Source: Sacculina carcini
Lineage: Eukaryota > Arthropoda > Thecostraca > Sacculinidae
Assembly: GCA_916048095.2 (NCBI GenBank)
Contig: OU696573.1
Location: 5,609,418-5,673,417 of the forward strand
DNA: 64,000 nt
Reading direction: 5' to 3'
The position numbers were made by a program, and so were the translations under genes. Shown here piece by piece: positions 52,900 to 64,000 of this stretch (position 1 is its first letter; every line of letters begins with the position of its first letter). The notes beneath the pieces were generated by a model. That model was not told the origin of the DNA. It made no database searches and was given only the letters and a program-made list of their open reading frames with translations.

Positions 52900-55800
52900 C
52901 GGTGTATATTCCTGTGTAATCGCAAGTGCGCATAATAGCTGTCAAAATGGCAATATGTCCTTTTGACTTTACACCGCCGTAACTTCCTTCAGATACACTT
53001 TGGAAAATTACAAATTATACCGTATTGTAGAAAACAAGATTTCTAGCACGATGGTATAATTAATTTTTATGTGTTACAAATATTTATTGAGAAATAGTAG
53101 AAAAATGAATATATTTTAGTCGCCCGGTGTTCAAGTATAATTTTGGTTGTAATTGAGAATTTTGCCAATTTTACACGTTTTTTGTATCATTTGTGGGTAT
53201 AAATTATAACTTATATTGTAGAGCACGAAATTCTCTACACAGTAGTACATTCTTGTGTAATCGCAAGTGCGTAAATTGTGATTGGACTTCAGTGAAATTA
53301 AATCAGTGTATATTCCTGTGTAATCGCAAGTGCGCATAATAGCTGTCAAATTGGCAACATGACATTTTGACTTTACACCGCCGTAACTTCCTTTAGATAC
53401 ATTTTGGAAAATTAAAAAATCTACCGTATTGTAGAAAACAAAATTTCTAGCACGATGGTATAATTCATTTTAATTTGTGACAATTAGTTTTTGAGAAATA
53501 GGTAGAAAAATGAATTAATTTTAGTCACCCGGTGTTCAAGTGTAATTTTGGATGTATTTGCGAATTTTGCCAATTTTACACGTGTTTTGTATCATTTGTG
53601 GGTATAAATTATAACTTATCTTGTAGAACACAAAATTATCTACACAGTATTATATTCCTGTGTAATCGCAAGTGCGCATAATAGCTGTCAAATTGGCAAT
53701 ATGTCCTTTTGACTTTACACCCCTGTAACTTCCTCCAGATATACTTTGAAAAATTACAAATTATACCGTATTGTAGAAAACAAGATTTCTAGCACGATGG
53801 TATAATTTATTGTAATGTGTGACAAATAGTTCCTGATAAATGGGTAGAAAAATGAGTTAATTTTAATCACCCGGTGTTCAAGTGTAATTTTGGATGTATT
53901 TGAGAATTTTGCCAATTTTACACGTTTTTTGTATCATTTGTGGGTATAAATTATACTTTTTCTTGTAAAACACAAAATTATCTACACAATAGTATATTCC
54001 TGTGTAATCGCAAGTGCGCATAATAGCTGTCAAATTAGCAATATATCCTTTTGACTTTACACCCCTGTAACTTCCTTCAGATATACTATGGAAAATTACA
54101 AATTATTCCGTATTGTAGAAAACAAGATTTCTAGCACGATGGTATAATTTATTGTAATGTGTGACAAATAGTTCCTGAGAAATGGGTAGAAAAATGAGTT
54201 AATTTTAATCACCCGGTGTTCAAGTGTAACTTTGGATGTATTTGAGAATTTTGCCAATTTTACACGTTTTTTGTATCATTTGTGGGTATAAATTATACTT
54301 TTTCTTGTAGAACACAAAATTATCTACACAATAGTATATTCCTGTGTAATCGCAAGTGCGCATAATAGCTGTCAAATTGGCAATATGTCCTTTTGAATTT
54401 ACACCGCCGTAACGTCCTTTAGATACACTTTGGAAAATTACAAATTATACCGTATTGTAGAAAACAAAATTTCCAGCACGATGGTATAATTTATTTTTAT
54501 GTGTAACAAATAGTTACTGGAAAATAGTAGAAAAATGAATTAATTTTAGTCGCCCGGTGTTCTAGTGTAATTTTGGATGTATTTGAGAATTTTGCCAATT
54601 TTACACGTTTTTTGTATCATTTGTGGGTATAAATTATAGCTTATATTGTAGAACACAAAATTCTCTACACAGTAGTATATTCCTGTGTAATCGCAAGTGC
54701 GTAAATTGTGATTGGACTTCATTGAAATTAAATCAGTGTATATTCATGTGTAATCGCAAGTGCGCATAATAGCTGTCAAATTGGCAACATGACAATTTTA
54801 GTCGCCCGGTGTTCAAGTGTAATTTTGGATGTATTTGAGAATTTTGCCAATTTTACACGTTTTTCGTATCATTTGTGGGTATAAATTATAACTTATCTTG
54901 TAGAACACAAAATTATCTACACAGTAGTATATTCCTGTGTAATCGCAAGTGCGCATAATAGCTGTCAAATTGGCAATATGTCCGTTTGTCTTTACACCGT
55001 CGTAACTTCCTCCAGATATACTTTGGAAAATTACAAATTATACCGTATTGTAGAAAACAAAATTTCTAGCACGATGGTATAATTTATTGTAATGTGTGAC
55101 AAATAGTTCCTGAGAAATGGGTAGAAAAATGAGTTAATTTTAATCACCCGGTGTTCAAGTGTAATTTTGGATGTATTTGAGAATTTTGCCAATTTTACAC
55201 GTTTTTTGTATCATTTGTGGGTATAAATTATACTTTTTCTTGTAAAACACAAAATTGTCTACACAATAGTATATTCCTGTGTAATCGCAAGTGCGCATAA
55301 TAGCTGTCAAATTGGCAATATATCCTTTTGACTTTACACCCCTGTAACTTCCTTCAGATATACTTTGGAAAATTACAAATTATTCCGTATTGTAGAAAAC
55401 AAGATTTCTAGCACGATGGTATGATTTATTGTAATGTGTGACAAATAGTTCCTGAGAAATGGGTTGAAAAATGAGTTAATTTTAATCACCCGGTGTTCAA
55501 GTGTAATTTTGGATGTATTTGAGAATTTTGCCAATTTTACACGTTTTTTGTATCATTTGTGGGTATAAATTATACTTTTTCTTGTAGAACACAAAATTAT
55601 CTACACAATAGTATATTCCTGTGTAATCGCAAGTGCGCATAATAGCTGTCAAATTGGCAATATGTCCTTTTGACTTTACACCGCCGTAACGTCCTTTAGA
55701 TACACTTTGGAAAATTACAAATTATACCTTATTGTAGAAAACAAAATTTCCAGCACGATGGTATAATTTATTTTTATGTGTAACAAATAGTTACTGGAAA

Positions 55801-56760
55801 ATAGTAGAAAAATGAATTAATTTTAGTCACCCGGTGTTCTAGTGTAATTTTGGATGTATTTGAGAATTTTGCCAATTTTACACGTTTTTTGTATCATTTG
55901 TGGGTATAAATTATAGCTTATATTGTAGAACACAAAATTCTCTACACAGTAGTATATTCCTGTGTAATCGCAAGTGCGTAAATTGTGATTGGACTTCATT
56001 GAAATTAAATCAGTGTATATTCATGTGTAATCGCAAGTGCGCATAATAGCTGTCAAATTGGCAACATGACAATTTTAGTCGCCCGGTGTTCAAGTGTAAT
56101 TTTGGATGTATTTGAGAATTTTGCCAATTTTACACGTTTTTCGTATCATTTGTGGGTATAAATTATAACTTATCTTGTAGAACACAAAATTATCTACACA
56201 GTAGTATATTCCTGTGTAATCGCAAGTGCGCATAATAGCTGTCAAATTGGCAATATGTCCGTTTGTCTTTACACCGTCGTAACTTCCTTCAGATACACTT
56301 TGGAAAATTACAAATTATACCGTATTGTAGAAAACATGATTTTTAGCACGATGGTATAATTGATTGTAATGTGTGACATATAGTTCCTGAGAAATGGGTA
56401 GAAAAATGAATTAATATTAATCACCCGGTGTTCAAGTGTAATTTTGGATGTATTTGAGAATTTTGCCAATTGTACACGTTTTTTGTATCATTTGTGGGTA
56501 TAAATTATACTTTTGCTTGTAGAACACAAAATTATCTACACAATAATATAAATTTTATAGCTGTACCATTGCTGGTTTATGAGGAATAGATAGCGAAATA
56601 TTGACCAAAATATTCACGTTTTTTGTGCTAATTTTGCCTTTTTGCTTTTTTGTCATTTACACTTCACACCGCCGTAACTTTTTTTAATACACTTTGGAAA
56701 ATTAAAAATTATACCGTGTTGTAGAAAAAAAATTTCCAGGATGATAGTATTATTTATTTA
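52900..56760 (+). repeat. Satellite array, ~343-bp monomer with 1,277-bp higher-order repeat
   Basis: The phrase TGTGTAATCGCAAGTGCG recurs at about 53316, 53655, 53997, 54340, 54683, 54743, 54932, 55274, 55617, 55960, 56020 and 56208. Spacing is 342-343 bases except for a 60-base and a 189-base short unit. That irregular pattern is itself repeated with a period of 1,276-1,277 bases. Each monomer has two related halves, both with TGTAGAA(A/C)ACAAAATT. Confidence 0.88.
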
Positions 56761-57180
56761 GATGTGTGATAATTATTTTTTGAGAAATAGAGAAAAAAGT
56801 AGAGAAAGGTTGACGCGTTGAGTTTAAATAAAATTTTGAATATAGATTGAATTTTTTCCATTTTACATGTTTTATATTCAATTTTTGGGTATGAATTATA
56901 ATTTGTTGAGCAGAACAGATAATTTTCTACACAGTGGTATAATTTGTATAGTTGTACCATTGCTGGCTTAGGAGGAGTAGTCTTCAGAAAATTGACCAAA
57001 ATTTCCGCATTTTTCAGGGTTCAATTTGTGTTTTTACCGCTATAACTTTTTTTGGTTTCATTTTTAAAATAAAAAATTTTGTGTTAAGCGTAGACAAGAA
57101 AACTTCCAACGTGATGGTACAAATTTTTAGCAGGTACGCCAAGTGATGGCCAAGTAGCAGCTGATAGAAAATGGATGAAG
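56761..57180 (+). repeat. Diverged satellite-family tail
   Basis: Continues the satellite theme (TATAATTTGTATAGTTGTACCATTGCTGG, TTTTTACCGCTATAACTTTTT) with lower similarity. It ends in AGTAGCAGCTGATAG before the microsatellite. Confidence 0.6.
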
Positions 57181-57194
57181 AAAGCTGGGGCAGA

Positions 57195-57336
<142 letters not shown>

Positions 57337-57349
57337 ATAAATTTTACCT

Positions 57350-58260
57350 ATAAACTCTAATTCAAATATTAAATTTTATTATAATTTACAATTATTAAGT
57401 GTAACAAATAAATTAAATTAAAGGATATTTATAATAATAAAATAGATATTTAATTTTTATAAATAACGATTAGGCTTATTTTTCTAAATCACATTATAAA
57501 ATATAAGTAATTTATTTTGAAATGTTTTAATTTAAGCTATATTTAAAGAGGACCTTTAGCTAAGTCGAAAATTTTAATTAAAGTACTTACAAGATATCTT
57601 AATTTAATGATTAGTTTCATAAATAATAAAAATTCAAAATAAATTTTTTAATTATAATTTAATCTATGTAAGAAATTATTTTATTTATTTATTACTACAC
57701 TGTTAAATTTCTTATTAAATACAATTATAGAAATATTACAAAATAAAATATAAATTATACCTGAAAAATTTAATAAGATTTATATTATTGAAATAGTTTA
57801 AGAAAAAGCAGGTATGTAAAATTAAAAATTGAAATCTATTTAATTATAAAATTATAAATATACTTTCAACCATTAAATTAAACAAGCTAATAAAGCATTA
57901 GGGATTTCTTAAAGAGGTAGCAATAAAGTGCCAGCACTAGCGGTTATACTTTACTTCTAAATTATTTTTTTATAATTTTTTTATATTTATATACTTAATT
58001 TGAGTGAAAGATTTATTTTTTAAGTCTAATTAAATTATGAATAGAAAATAGGATTAGATACCCTAGTATCCTTAAAAAATAAAATTCAGTTATTAAAAAT
58101 TCATTAAACTTTAAATATTGGCGGTAAATATACTATCTAGAGGGTCTTGTTTATATAGATGATATTACACATTTACTTTTGTTTTTATTATTAATTATTT
58201 TGTATACCGTTGTATAGAAAGGTACAAAATTATCTTTCAATAGTCTTTATAGTTTGAATT
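57350..58260 (+). pseudogene. Mitochondrial small-subunit (12S) rRNA copy
   Basis: Contains the universal landmarks in order: AAGTGCCAGCACTAGCGGTTATAC (57930 region, the 530-loop equivalent), AGGATTAGATACCCT (58050) and GGCGGTAAATATACTATCTAGAGG (58130). AT-rich arthropod type. The 3' end fades near 58260, where TATAGATAATATACAG microsatellite begins. It is separated from the protein-gene NUMT by the satellite block. Confidence 0.85.
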
Positions 58261-58369
58261 CAGATTAGGTGCAAATAATATATTAGACATAATATATAGA
58301 TAATATACAGATAATATACATTATAATACACATTATAATATACAGATTAGGTGCAAAGAATATATAATA

Positions 58370-59840
58370 TATATTTTACTGAACCTATGAACGAAACCAA
58401 ACCTCTGACCGCAGCAAAATGTCCAGGATGATGGCATGCAGAATCATCCGAGTGAGGATCACAAAATGGCTGCGCAAATCACACTTGACACGAAATCTGA
58501 CAAATTCGCACTTCACTCTAAGCCGCACTGAAGTGAAAATCACTATACACATCAATTATCGCCAAGAATAGCACGCGAGAAATCACTAAACACTTGAGAA
58601 CACCAACCACGTGCGCTCGCTATCGTTCAACTGCGTGGTTGACAGTTGAAACAATAGACTTGTCACTGTCACGTGGCGATGACGTCATACTTTCGTGGAA
58701 GGGCCTGTATCAACGCCACCTAGATACAGGCCCTTTCACGAAAGTATGACGCCATCGATTGCGGTGGCTTCACTCGTACGGGCGATATGCGTTGTTATTA
58801 GAAATTGCGCTTAGTGCGGGTGTTGTACTTTCATTCCAGCTCAATTAAGTTTGAAAATCATGTTACCAACATAAGAAGCTTCAAATACAATTGCAAATAG
58901 AATAACTGAATATATTATAAGCCCACACAGGCATAAAACAGTAAAAAAACAAACATGCAACGACCATACACGATACAATGTGGAACGCTTTCGCTTCCAT
59001 TGTTTCTAATAAATCGTAGATGACTTTGTCACAACAATTATTGTTCAGAAGGACTTTTACAGCGGTGCGCACAATTTTTCTGCAATTAATTGTAAATTAC
59101 GATGTTGAGAACAGTACAAGTAAACAAGCATAACACCGCAATCACTCAGTTTTTCTAGTGCATGAAACCTATCATCGCGCTGGTTTCCAATAATACACAA
59201 TTTATCATACTTAATATACTTCTGCACAGTAAAAATCAAAGCAAAACAATATTTTCAACATAAAAATAATACGCCAATCTTCGGCGATCAATTTCCATCG
59301 AATACGAAATTTTTTCGGATGACATGGTTTCACTTCGCGCAGCCAAAATGTTTTACATGAATGACAATCCTGTTTTTGAGAAAATACAACACTAACCCGC
59401 AATATATACGATCACTGGATGATGGGAATATGGAATACCAGCGTCACATCAGGAATGGAATACCAGCGTCAATCTACAGCGCAGCCTCCCAGTAAACCCA
59501 AGCGGATAGTAAATTTCGCACGCGGGCCAGAATTCAAACCGCGAGCCTCTGACACAAGATTCCAGCGACTTAGCCAACCCGAGAGCTTAAGTGCTACCCG
59601 AGAGCTTAAGTGATATGTGTGATATATTGTCGCTAATGAGTTTAAAACACCAATAATATAAACATCTCAAAATCAGTAACCTCAACTTAAACAATCAATT
59701 TCGACTAAAAGCGAAACACTAGCAGTTACACAGCTAAACAGTGCCCACCTCTGTTGATTTATAACTATTGTGGTACGCAAATATATAACTACGTTGATAA
59801 GACATGTTAACGAAGCAAAGACCTCATGAGAAACGAGCAG
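58370..59840 (-). repeat. MITE-like composite repeat, unit 1
   Basis: Begins TTACTGAACCTATGAACG. It includes a CRE-like cruciform near 58678-58756 (GATGACGTCATACTTTCG with its inverted partner around CAACGCCACCTAG), an exon-like segment (59055-59225), and a tRNA-like relic (about 59500-59590, minus strand, box GGTTTGAATTC). It ends with GCGAAACACTAGCAG at about 59711. Repeated with a period of about 1,475 bases as unit 2. Confidence 0.75.
59045..59225 (-). other. Exon-like segment, copy 1
   Basis: On the minus strand a pyrimidine-rich tract ends TTTTTACTGTGCAG and is followed by an open frame starting KYIKYDKLCIIGNQRDD, then FHALEKLSDCGVM and YCSQHRNLQLIAEKLC, stopping near 59057. The same arrangement is kept in copy 2. 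The peptide looks like a helical repeat domain but is not recognised. It may be a captured host exon within the repeat. Confidence 0.4.
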
Positions 59841-62330
59841 ATGTACATATTTTACTGAACCTATGAACGAAACCAAACCTCTGACCGCAGCAAAATGTCC
59901 AGGATGATGACATGCAGAATCATCCAAGTGAGGATCACAAAATGGCTGCCCAAATCACACTTGACATGAAATCTGACAAATTCGCACTTCACTCTAAACC
60001 ACACTGAAGTGAAAATCACTATACACGTCAATTATCGCCAAGAATAGCACGCGATAAAACACTAAACACACGAGAGCACTAACCACGTGCGCTCGCTACC
60101 ATGCAACTGCCATGCTGACAGTTGGAAAACTTTCGTGGAAAGACCTGTATCTAGGTGGCGTTGCCTGTATCTAGGTGGCGTTGGCATTGGCCAACGCCAC
60201 CTAGATACAGGCCGTCTCACGAAAGTATGACGTCATCGGTTCAAGTGATTGACTCGTACGGGCGATACGCGTTGCTATGTATTAATGCGGGTGTTTGACT
60301 GGCATTCCGGTTGATCTGACTTGAAAAAGCATGTAACCAACATGCAAAGCTTCAAATACAATTGCAAATTGAATAACTGAATATATTATAAAACCACACA
60401 GGCTAAAAAGTCACAACACAAACATGCAACCACTACACACGAGACAATGTGGAACGTTTTCGCTTCAATTTCTCTCTAATTAAATGTAGATGAATTTCTG
60501 TCACAACAGTTATTGTTCAGAAGAATATTTACAGCGGTACACACACTTTTTCGGCAACTAATTGTAAATTACGATGTTGAGAACAGTACAAGAAGTCGGC
60601 CATAACACCGCAATCACTCAGTTTTTCTAGTGCATGAAACTTATCTATTGCGCGCTGGTTTCCAACAATACTCAATTTATCATACTTAATATACTTCTGC
60701 ACAGTTAAAACCAAAGCAAAATAATATTATCAACATCAATAGAATATAACAGACTTTGGCGACCAATTTCTCTCAAATACAAAAAATGTTCGGATGATAT
60801 GGTTTCACTTGGCGCAGCCAAAATGTTTTTACATGAATCACAATCCTGTTTTTGAGAATAGCAATATCAACAACAATAACCTGCGGAATATACGATCACT
60901 GGATGATGAGAATGTGAAATATCAGCGTCACATATACGAAACATGAGACGTTCAGCAACATCTTAAAAAATATAACGAAAGTATTCCGCGGAACACGTTA
61001 AATATTTCACATCAATATTGTCTGAAGTGATAAAATCAATATTGCCTCATGAAATCAATATAAATAAATATTATTCGATGTGATAATGCACGACAATCCC
61101 AGCTCATTGGACAATACATGAAGATCTCACAGAGCGCATATGTTGTGTGATATGTGGTGTGTGATACACAGCCAATATGTCTCCATTCAAACCGACCATA
61201 TTCCTGTCTGACATTCATCCATCGAACCATCTCACTAAACGCTCCAAAAACAAAGGCCTATCATCCTGTCAAGGCATGTCTGAATCAGTCAACGGATGAG
61301 AATAAGCATTTCTCAACCTGGAGTCTTTATACGGTGTCATTACATTACAAATAGTTCACCGACGCAAAATTATTTAAGTAAAATGAACAGTATCTTCAGA
61401 GAAACCAGGATTATTTGTAGCACCCAATGATCTTAGAGCCAACACCGCAAAATCACACCTAACATTCAGCACAAGTTTAACATTTTGTCCTTCAATACTC
61501 GACGGACGAACAGCTTTGAGAGACAAACCGTACGATGATCAATAAATTCGAGCATTAGCACACTGGATTTTGTGTCTATTCTCCATAAAAACACAGACAA
61601 TTTGAAAAAATACCTGATTTAATCGTGATTCACACAATCTCTATAATGATAATATAATAGATGATGCTCCGATGTGTTTGGATATTTCCATGTCACGCTT
61701 TATAGTAATTCCTGCTTTTCTAGGAATGAGAACATGCTGAGTATAGACTATCGGTCGTCATTCCTTTTTGCACCCGGGAACACAGCTTCAGGAATTTCCT
61801 GATAATACATCATAATGAACTCAAACAAGAAAGCATCAATATATCTGTGATAAACTATACATTTCATACCATCCGCAGTTATTTATTATGATTAATATTA
61901 ATTGGTATTTTAAGCGACTGTGACTGTACATACTGTGACTATATGACACTACCCGCTGTGAACCAATCTACAGCGATGCCTCCCAGTAAACTCAAGCGGG
62001 TATTAAAATTCGCGCACGGGACAAGATTCGAACCGCAAGCCTCTGACGCAAGATTTCAGCGCCTTAGCCACTGAACTACTCGAGATCTGAAATGATTTCT
62101 GTTATATATTGTAGCTAATGAGTTTCAAGCATCACTAATATATATTGCATAATCAATAACCTAATTTTTTGAACAATCAATTTAGAGGAAAAGCGAAACA
62201 CTAGCAGCTCCAAAGCAAACAGCTAAACAGTGTTCACCTCCGTTGATTTATAACTATGATGGTATGCAAATATATATAAGACATATTTAACGAAGCCAAG
62301 ACCACATGAGAAACGACCAGATGTACATAT
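59840..62330 (-). repeat. MITE-like composite repeat, unit 2 (long form)
   Basis: Collinear with unit 1 up to about 60940. It then has about 1 kb not present in unit 1 (61000-61960, no gene recognised) and rejoins at CAATCTACAGCGATGCCTCC (61966). It contains its own cruciform near 60125-60230 and a tRNA-like segment at about 62025-62090 (minus strand, A box AGTTCAGTGGCTAAGG, B box GGTTCGAATC). Confidence 0.7.
60530..60697 (-). other. Exon-like segment, copy 2
   Basis: Acceptor-like TTTTAACTGTGCAG, then KYIKYDKLSIVGNQRAIDK, FHALEKLSDCGVM and LYCSQHRNLQLVAEKVC on the minus strand. Compared with copy 1 it has one codon-sized length change (DDR against AIDK), mostly conservative substitutions, and the same stop position. 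Confidence 0.4.
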
Positions 62331-64000
62331 TTTAATGAACCTATGAACGTAACCAAACATCTGACCGCAGCAAAATGTCCAAGATGATGACATGCAGAAT
62401 CATCCGAGTGAGGATCACAAAATGGCTGCGCAAATCACACTTGACACGAAATTTGACAAATTCGCACTCCACTCTAAACCACACTGAAGTGAAAATCACT
62501 AAACACGTCAATTATCGCCAAGAATAGCACGTGATAAAACACTAAACACACGAGAGCACTAACCACGTGCGCTCGCTACCATGCAACTGCCATGCTGACA
62601 GTTGAAAAAATTGTCCGCGCAGTGTGACGTGACGATGACGTCATACTTTCGTGGAAGGGCCTGTCAACGCCACCTAGATACAGGCAACGCCACCTAGATA
62701 CAGGCCCTTCCACGAAAGTATGACGTCATCGCCACGTGACAGTGACAAGTCTATTGTTTCAACTGTCAGCCATGCAGTTGCACGTTAGCGAGCGCACGTG
62801 GCTAGTGCTCTCGTGTGTTTAGTGTTTTATCGCGTGCTATTGCTACTGAAATGATATGTGTGATATGTTGTCGCTAATGAGTTTAAAACACCAATCATAT
62901 AAATATCTCAAAGTCAGTAACCTCAATTTAAACAATCAATTTCGACTAAAAGCGAAACACTAGCAGTTACACAGCTAAACAGTGCCCACCTCTGTTGATT
63001 TATAACTATTATGGTACGCAAATATATAACTACGTTGATAATACATGTTAACGAAGCAAAGACCTCATGAGAAACGAGCAGATGTACATATTTTACTGAA
63101 CCCATGAACGAAACCAAACCTCTGACCGCAGCAAAATGTCAAGGATGATGGCATGCAGAATCATCCGAGTGAGGATCACAAAATGGCTGTGCAAATCACA
63201 CTTGAGACGAAATTTGACAAATTCGCACTTCCCTCTTAATCACAAAGGAGTGAAAATCACTATACACGTCAATTATCGCCAAGAATAGCACGCGATAAAA
63301 CACTAAACACACGAGAGCACTAACCACGTGCGCTCGCTACAGTAGCAATAGCACGCAGTAGCAATCAATAACCTAATTTTAAACAATAAATTTAGACGAA
63401 AAGCGAAACACAAGCAGCTCCAAAACTTAACACCTAAAGAGTGTTCACCCCTTTTGATTTATAACTATGATGGTATGCAAATATATATAAGACATATTTA
63501 ACGAAGCCAAGACCACATGAGAAACGATCAGATGTACATATTTTACTGAACCTATGAACGTAACCAAACCTCTGACCGTAGCAAAATGTCCAGGATGATG
63601 ACATGCAGAATCATCCGAGTGAGGATCACAAAATGGCTGCGCAAATCACACTTGACACAAAATTTGACAAATTCGCACTTCACTCTAAACCACAATAAAG
63701 TGAAAATCACTAAACACGTCAATTATCGCCAATAATAGAACGCGATACAACCCTAAACAACGATATCACTAACCACGTGCGCTCGCTACAGTGCAACTGA
63801 ATTGACTGGCAGATGAAACAATACACGAACCACTTTGACGTAGGGATGACGTCATACTTTCGTGGAAGGGCCTGTAGTCTAGGTGGCATTGGGCCTGTAT
63901 CTAGGTGGCGTTGGCCCTTCCACAAAATTTGCATACCATCATAGTTATAAATCAACAGAATTGAACACTGCTTAGCTGTTTAGCTTTGGAGCTGCTTGTG
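62330..64000 (-). repeat. MITE-like composite repeat, units 3 to 5 (nested, partial)
   Basis: Copies begin at about 62330, 63090 and 63540 (ACTGAACC(T/C)ATGAACG). The first has a large cruciform at about 62636-62735 and continues past it with an inverted piece (GTGGCTAGTGCTCTCGTGTG). At 63920 the sequence turns into an inverted copy of the outer part (GCATACCATCATAG), so copies lie in both orientations. The window ends inside it. Confidence 0.7.

Overview
The window is nuclear DNA of an arthropod, most likely an insect. This is inferred from arrays of the pentamer TTAGG, an arthropod telomere unit, and from blocks of mitochondrial genes that read only in the invertebrate mitochondrial code (TGA as Trp, AGA as Ser, ATA as Met). 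It is an accessory, transposon-dominated region. Few genes are intact and few look like host genes.

Layout. (1) 1-4.4 kb: a compact cluster of uninterrupted ORFs of Polinton/Maverick (adintovirus-like) type: a basic virion protein, a major capsid protein, an adenovirus-type protease and three conserved or orphan ORFs. A duplicated TATA-bearing unit follows. (2) 4.4-15.5 kb: a TTAGG-like array, a decayed minus-strand Ty3/gypsy element, and an LTR-bounded gypsy element (7687-15471). The latter contains a second, opposite-strand LTR element (10783-13543) flanked by a 5-bp target duplication. (3) 15.9-16.8 kb: two tRNA-Val-derived SINE copies in inverted orientation. (4) 16.8-21.1 kb: a nearly full-length LINE with ORF1, endonuclease, RT and a 3' (CTA)n tail. 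(5) 21.8-23 kb: a probable spliced host gene for a 2H phosphoesterase (ASCC1/AKAP7-like). (6) 24.4-27.1 kb: the N-terminal and exonuclease part of a Polinton family-B DNA polymerase on the minus strand. It has a canonical 108-nt intron and is cut by a gypsy integrase fragment.

(7) 27.3-45.3 kb: a large inverted duplication. The arms are 27.83-31.07 and 42.38-45.14 kb. Each is bordered on its outer side by telomere-type repeat, (TTAGG)n on the left and (CCTAA)n on the right. The arms carry the env 3' end of an errantivirus-like retroelement, a 137-aa ORF, a tRNA-derived SINE and a MITE-like repeat. Between them lie the pol part of the errantivirus-like element and another gypsy element (34.3-42.4 kb). 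That element has a textbook -1 frameshift site at its gag-pro junction and is itself split by a minus-strand LINE.

(8) 45.3-50.6 kb: AT microsatellites and a nuclear copy of mitochondrial DNA (ND6, ATP8, ATP6, COX3, CYTB). A separate 12S rRNA segment lies at 57.35-58.26 kb. (9) 50.6-52.8 kb: nine copies of an unidentified GC-rich core. (10) 52.9-57.1 kb: a satellite of about 343 bp with a 1,277-bp higher-order repeat. (11) 58.4-64.0 kb: tandem and nested copies of a MITE-like repeat family with cruciform-forming cores, tRNA-like segments and a duplicated exon-like segment.

The genes do not form one pathway. The capsid/protease block and the polymerase relic are consistent with one Polinton split by later insertions, but this cannot be proved from the window. 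Integrase, packaging ATPase and polymerase palm are not visible. Everything else records successive nesting of retroelements. Percent identities and family assignments are by eye.
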